This document shows positions 13,837 to 15,444 of a stretch of 15,444 bases of DNA, piece after piece (position 1 is the first letter of the stretch; every line of letters starts with the position of its first letter). This DNA comes from an uncultured Bifidobacterium sp. (GTDB lineage Bacteria; Actinomycetota; Actinomycetes; Actinomycetales; Bifidobacteriaceae): positions 1-15,444 of the forward strand of contig CALNAE010000242.1 in the NCBI GenBank assembly GCA_937874315.1, given 5' to 3'. The translations under genes were made by a program, and so were the position numbers. Under the pieces are notes generated by a model. The model worked only from the letters and a program-made list of their open reading frames with translations. It did no database searches and was not told where the DNA came from.

Positions 13837-14166
13837 CTTCATTCTGAATTGTGACGGTTCCGGCGTGTCATGACGATGATGATCGGTCGTTTTCGATATC
13901 CGCTTTTTCGCGTTGGTGGCGTGATTCTACGAGAACCGTGACGGGTGACGATGAGCTTACCGTAGAGAGGATAGGTTGCAGGGCGCGTGGTTGCCGGTTA
14001 ATGGCGGTATTGTCTTGTAGTGCGGAAGTTGTGCTCGGAATTTTGAATCCGGAATCAGTGAATGTCTGAAATCACCAGTGAATGTCAGTGAATCCGCGTC
14101 CTCGGAAGCATTGAGGGTCTATACGGAGCCCAAGCGTATCGTGAGCAGCCCTCGCAAGCGGCGGGA
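13837..14166. other. dnaA-side part of the origin spacer, no gene
   Basis: These 330 bases between the DnaA-box cluster and the dnaA stop hold no convincing gene. A 72-codon plus-strand frame (13851-14069) lacks a ribosome binding site and family character. Weak stems occur at 14121-14139 (ATACG/CGTAT) and just after the dnaA stop at 14147-14166, neither with a T-run, so no dnaA terminator can be assigned. The GTGAAT repeats are listed separately. Confidence 0.5.
14056..14093. repeat. Helically phased CAGTGAAT repeats beside dnaA
   Basis: CAGTGAATGTC occurs at 14056-14066 and 14076-14086, and CAGTGAAT again at 14086-14093, so the GTGAAT cores start at 14058, 14078 and 14088, 20 and 10 bases apart. 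On the minus strand the core reads ATTCAC, which is the middle of a TTATTCACA DnaA box with the ends unmatched (6 of 9). Confidence 0.65.
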
Positions 14167-15444
14167 CTACTCGTTGGAATGCTGTTTGAGACGAACCGTC
14201 AGCTCCATGACATAGTTGTAGATCTCTTGTTTTTCCTGCATCTCATCGGTTATGCGGGTGTAGGCGTGCATGACTGTGGTATGGTCTCGGCCGCCAAAGA
14301 CCTCGCCGATATCCACCAGACTCATGCTGGTCATCTCGCGTGCCAGGTACATGGCTATCTGACGGGCCAACGCGACGTTTTTGGTCCGCGCGCGGCCGAC
14401 AAGATCGTCGAAGGTCAAGTGGAAATACTTTGCCACCTGACCGATGATGTCGGTTGGCCTGACCTCGACGTCCGAAGTGAAGAAATCCTGCAGCGTCTGT
14501 TCGGCCAAAGCCCGCGACACCGGCTGGTTACTTAGCGATGCCACGGCCGTCACGCGGGTCAACGCACCTTCCAATTCCCTGATGTTCTCCGTGAATCGTT
14601 CGGCGATGAGATCAAGCGCGTCATTGGGGATATTCGAATGGTTCATGGCCGCCATCATGCGCAGAATGGCAATGCGGGTTTCAAGATCCGGAGGTTTTAC
14701 ATCAACGGTAAGGCCGGACTCGAATCGTGAGATGAGCCGGGCCTCGAACCCTTTGAGGTTCTTGGGCGCGACATCGGAGGCGATGACGATACGCTTATTC
14801 GCCTGGTACAGCGAGTTGAAGGTATGGAAGAATTGTTCGAGAGTGGCTTCCTTGCCGCCAAGGAACTGGATGTCGTCGATGAGGAGCACATCGACCTCGC
14901 GATATCGTCGATTGAAATCGGCTATCTGACCCTGGCTTTGGTTCGGTGTCTGCAGTGCCTCGATAAATTCGTTGGTGAATTCCTCACTGGTGACGTATCT
15001 AACCTTAACCGAAGGGTCCTTGACCAACGCGTAATTACCGATGGCATTGAGCAGATGGGTTTTACCCAATCCGGAACCACCGTAGATACAGAGTGGATTG
15101 AAATCCCGGCCCGAGCCCTCCGCGACCGCGAGGGCGACCGTGCGTGCGAATCTGTTGGAATCCCCCGGCACGAACGTGTCGAACGTGGCGTTTTTATTCA
15201 GATGCGTAGCCGGATCAAGTGCCGCCTTATGATCGTTGCCGGCGAAAGATTCGGCCTCCGACTCCGCCTTTTGAAGGACCGGTGCCGTTTTCGGCGAGGA
15301 TGCCGTCAAAGGCGTGTTCTGACTGTCCGGGGCCTCAAATCCCGCGCCGCCGATAGGTTGAGAGGCGCCACGAGGCTCATCGGACATACGATTGGTTGCG
15401 TCCAGATCGATATCCAATTGCATGGATGGTTGTACTGATGGTTG
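14167..15444 (-). CDS. dnaA: Chromosomal replication initiator DnaA (5' end outside window)
   Basis: DnaA is the AAA+ ATPase that binds DnaA boxes at oriC and opens the duplex. The frame stays open to the right window edge, so the true start and domain I are missing; 425 residues are visible. Counting from the in-frame Met at 15423, residues 1-75 are the variable, charged domain II linker. Domain III has Walker A GGSGLGKT (115-122), Walker B LLIDD (180-184) and ISRFESGL. Domain IV carries the DNA-binding signature GGRDHTTVMHA (377-387). The visible Met codons should not be taken as the start: a complete DnaA has an N-terminal domain of about 80-100 residues before the linker. It is transcribed toward oriC, on the same strand as dnaN. 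Confidence 0.98.
   Translation of the reverse strand, partial: QPSVQPSMQLDIDLDATNRMSDEPRGASQPIGGAGFEAPDSQNTPLTASSPKTAPVLQKAESEAESFAGNDHKAALDPATHLNKNATFDTFVPGDSNRFARTVALAVAEGSGRDFNPLCIYGGSGLGKTHLLNAIGNYALVKDPSVKVRYVTSEEFTNEFIEALQTPNQSQGQIADFNRRYREVDVLLIDDIQFLGGKEATLEQFFHTFNSLYQANKRIVIASDVAPKNLKGFEARLISRFESGLTVDVKPPDLETRIAILRMMAAMNHSNIPNDALDLIAERFTENIRELEGALTRVTAVASLSNQPVSRALAEQTLQDFFTSDVEVRPTDIIGQVAKYFHLTFDDLVGRARTKNVALARQIAMYLAREMTSMSLVDIGEVFGGRDHTTVMHAYTRITDEMQEKQEIYNYVMELTVRLKQHSNE

Noticed and set aside
13851..14069. 72-codon plus-strand frame in the origin spacer
   Set aside because: No ribosome binding site, no recognisable domain, and it runs into the repeat region beside dnaA.
14824..15438. 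204-codon plus-strand frame opposite dnaA
   Set aside because: Complement of the dnaA AAA+ domain; no domain of its own.

Overview
The window is the replication-origin region of a Gram-positive actinobacterium, most likely a Bifidobacterium or close relative. The evidence is the gene order dnaA - oriC - dnaN - recF - DUF721 (DciA) - gyrB - gyrA - DUF3566, all on the minus strand, together with moderately high GC, frequent GTG starts with purine-rich ribosome binding sites, and a Corynebacterium-type glutamate transporter. The genus is inferred from protein character alone; the species cannot be named from the sequence.

Reading from the right edge leftwards (the direction of most transcription): dnaA runs off the right end, so its N-terminal domain I is missing (14167-15444). 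Next is a 705-base spacer (13462-14166) holding oriC: about a dozen DnaA-box-like 9-mers at 13595-13836, including a perfect inverted pair, and next to the dnaA end a set of GTGAAT motifs spaced 20 and 10 bases apart. dnaN, recF and dciA follow with a 6-base gap and a 4-base overlap. A 168-base spacer carries two good tandem promoters for gyrB, then come gyrB, gyrA and the DUF3566 membrane gene. mscL follows with its own likely promoter. Together these genes start replication, supply the clamp and recombination loader, and control supercoiling. Everything from dnaN leftwards to mscL is co-directional with the fork leaving oriC; dnaA is transcribed toward oriC.

The left 4 kb is more accessory. 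A stand-alone cytosolic C39-like cysteine peptidase (3396-4007, plus strand) has an unusual 380-base leader, shared with the divergent transporter gene, that contains inverted, direct and tandem repeats. Divergent from it is an amino-acid ABC importer with binding lipoprotein and two permeases (gluBCD-like), but no ATPase gene sits on either side. The left edge carries a 5'-truncated Fur-family regulator whose residues fit the PerR metal site.

No clear undescribed multi-gene system is present: the bulk is conserved housekeeping DNA. The items most worth a second look are the phased repeats beside dnaA, the repeat-rich leader and orphan C39-like protein, the ATPase-less importer, and the long acidic tails on both gyrase subunits.
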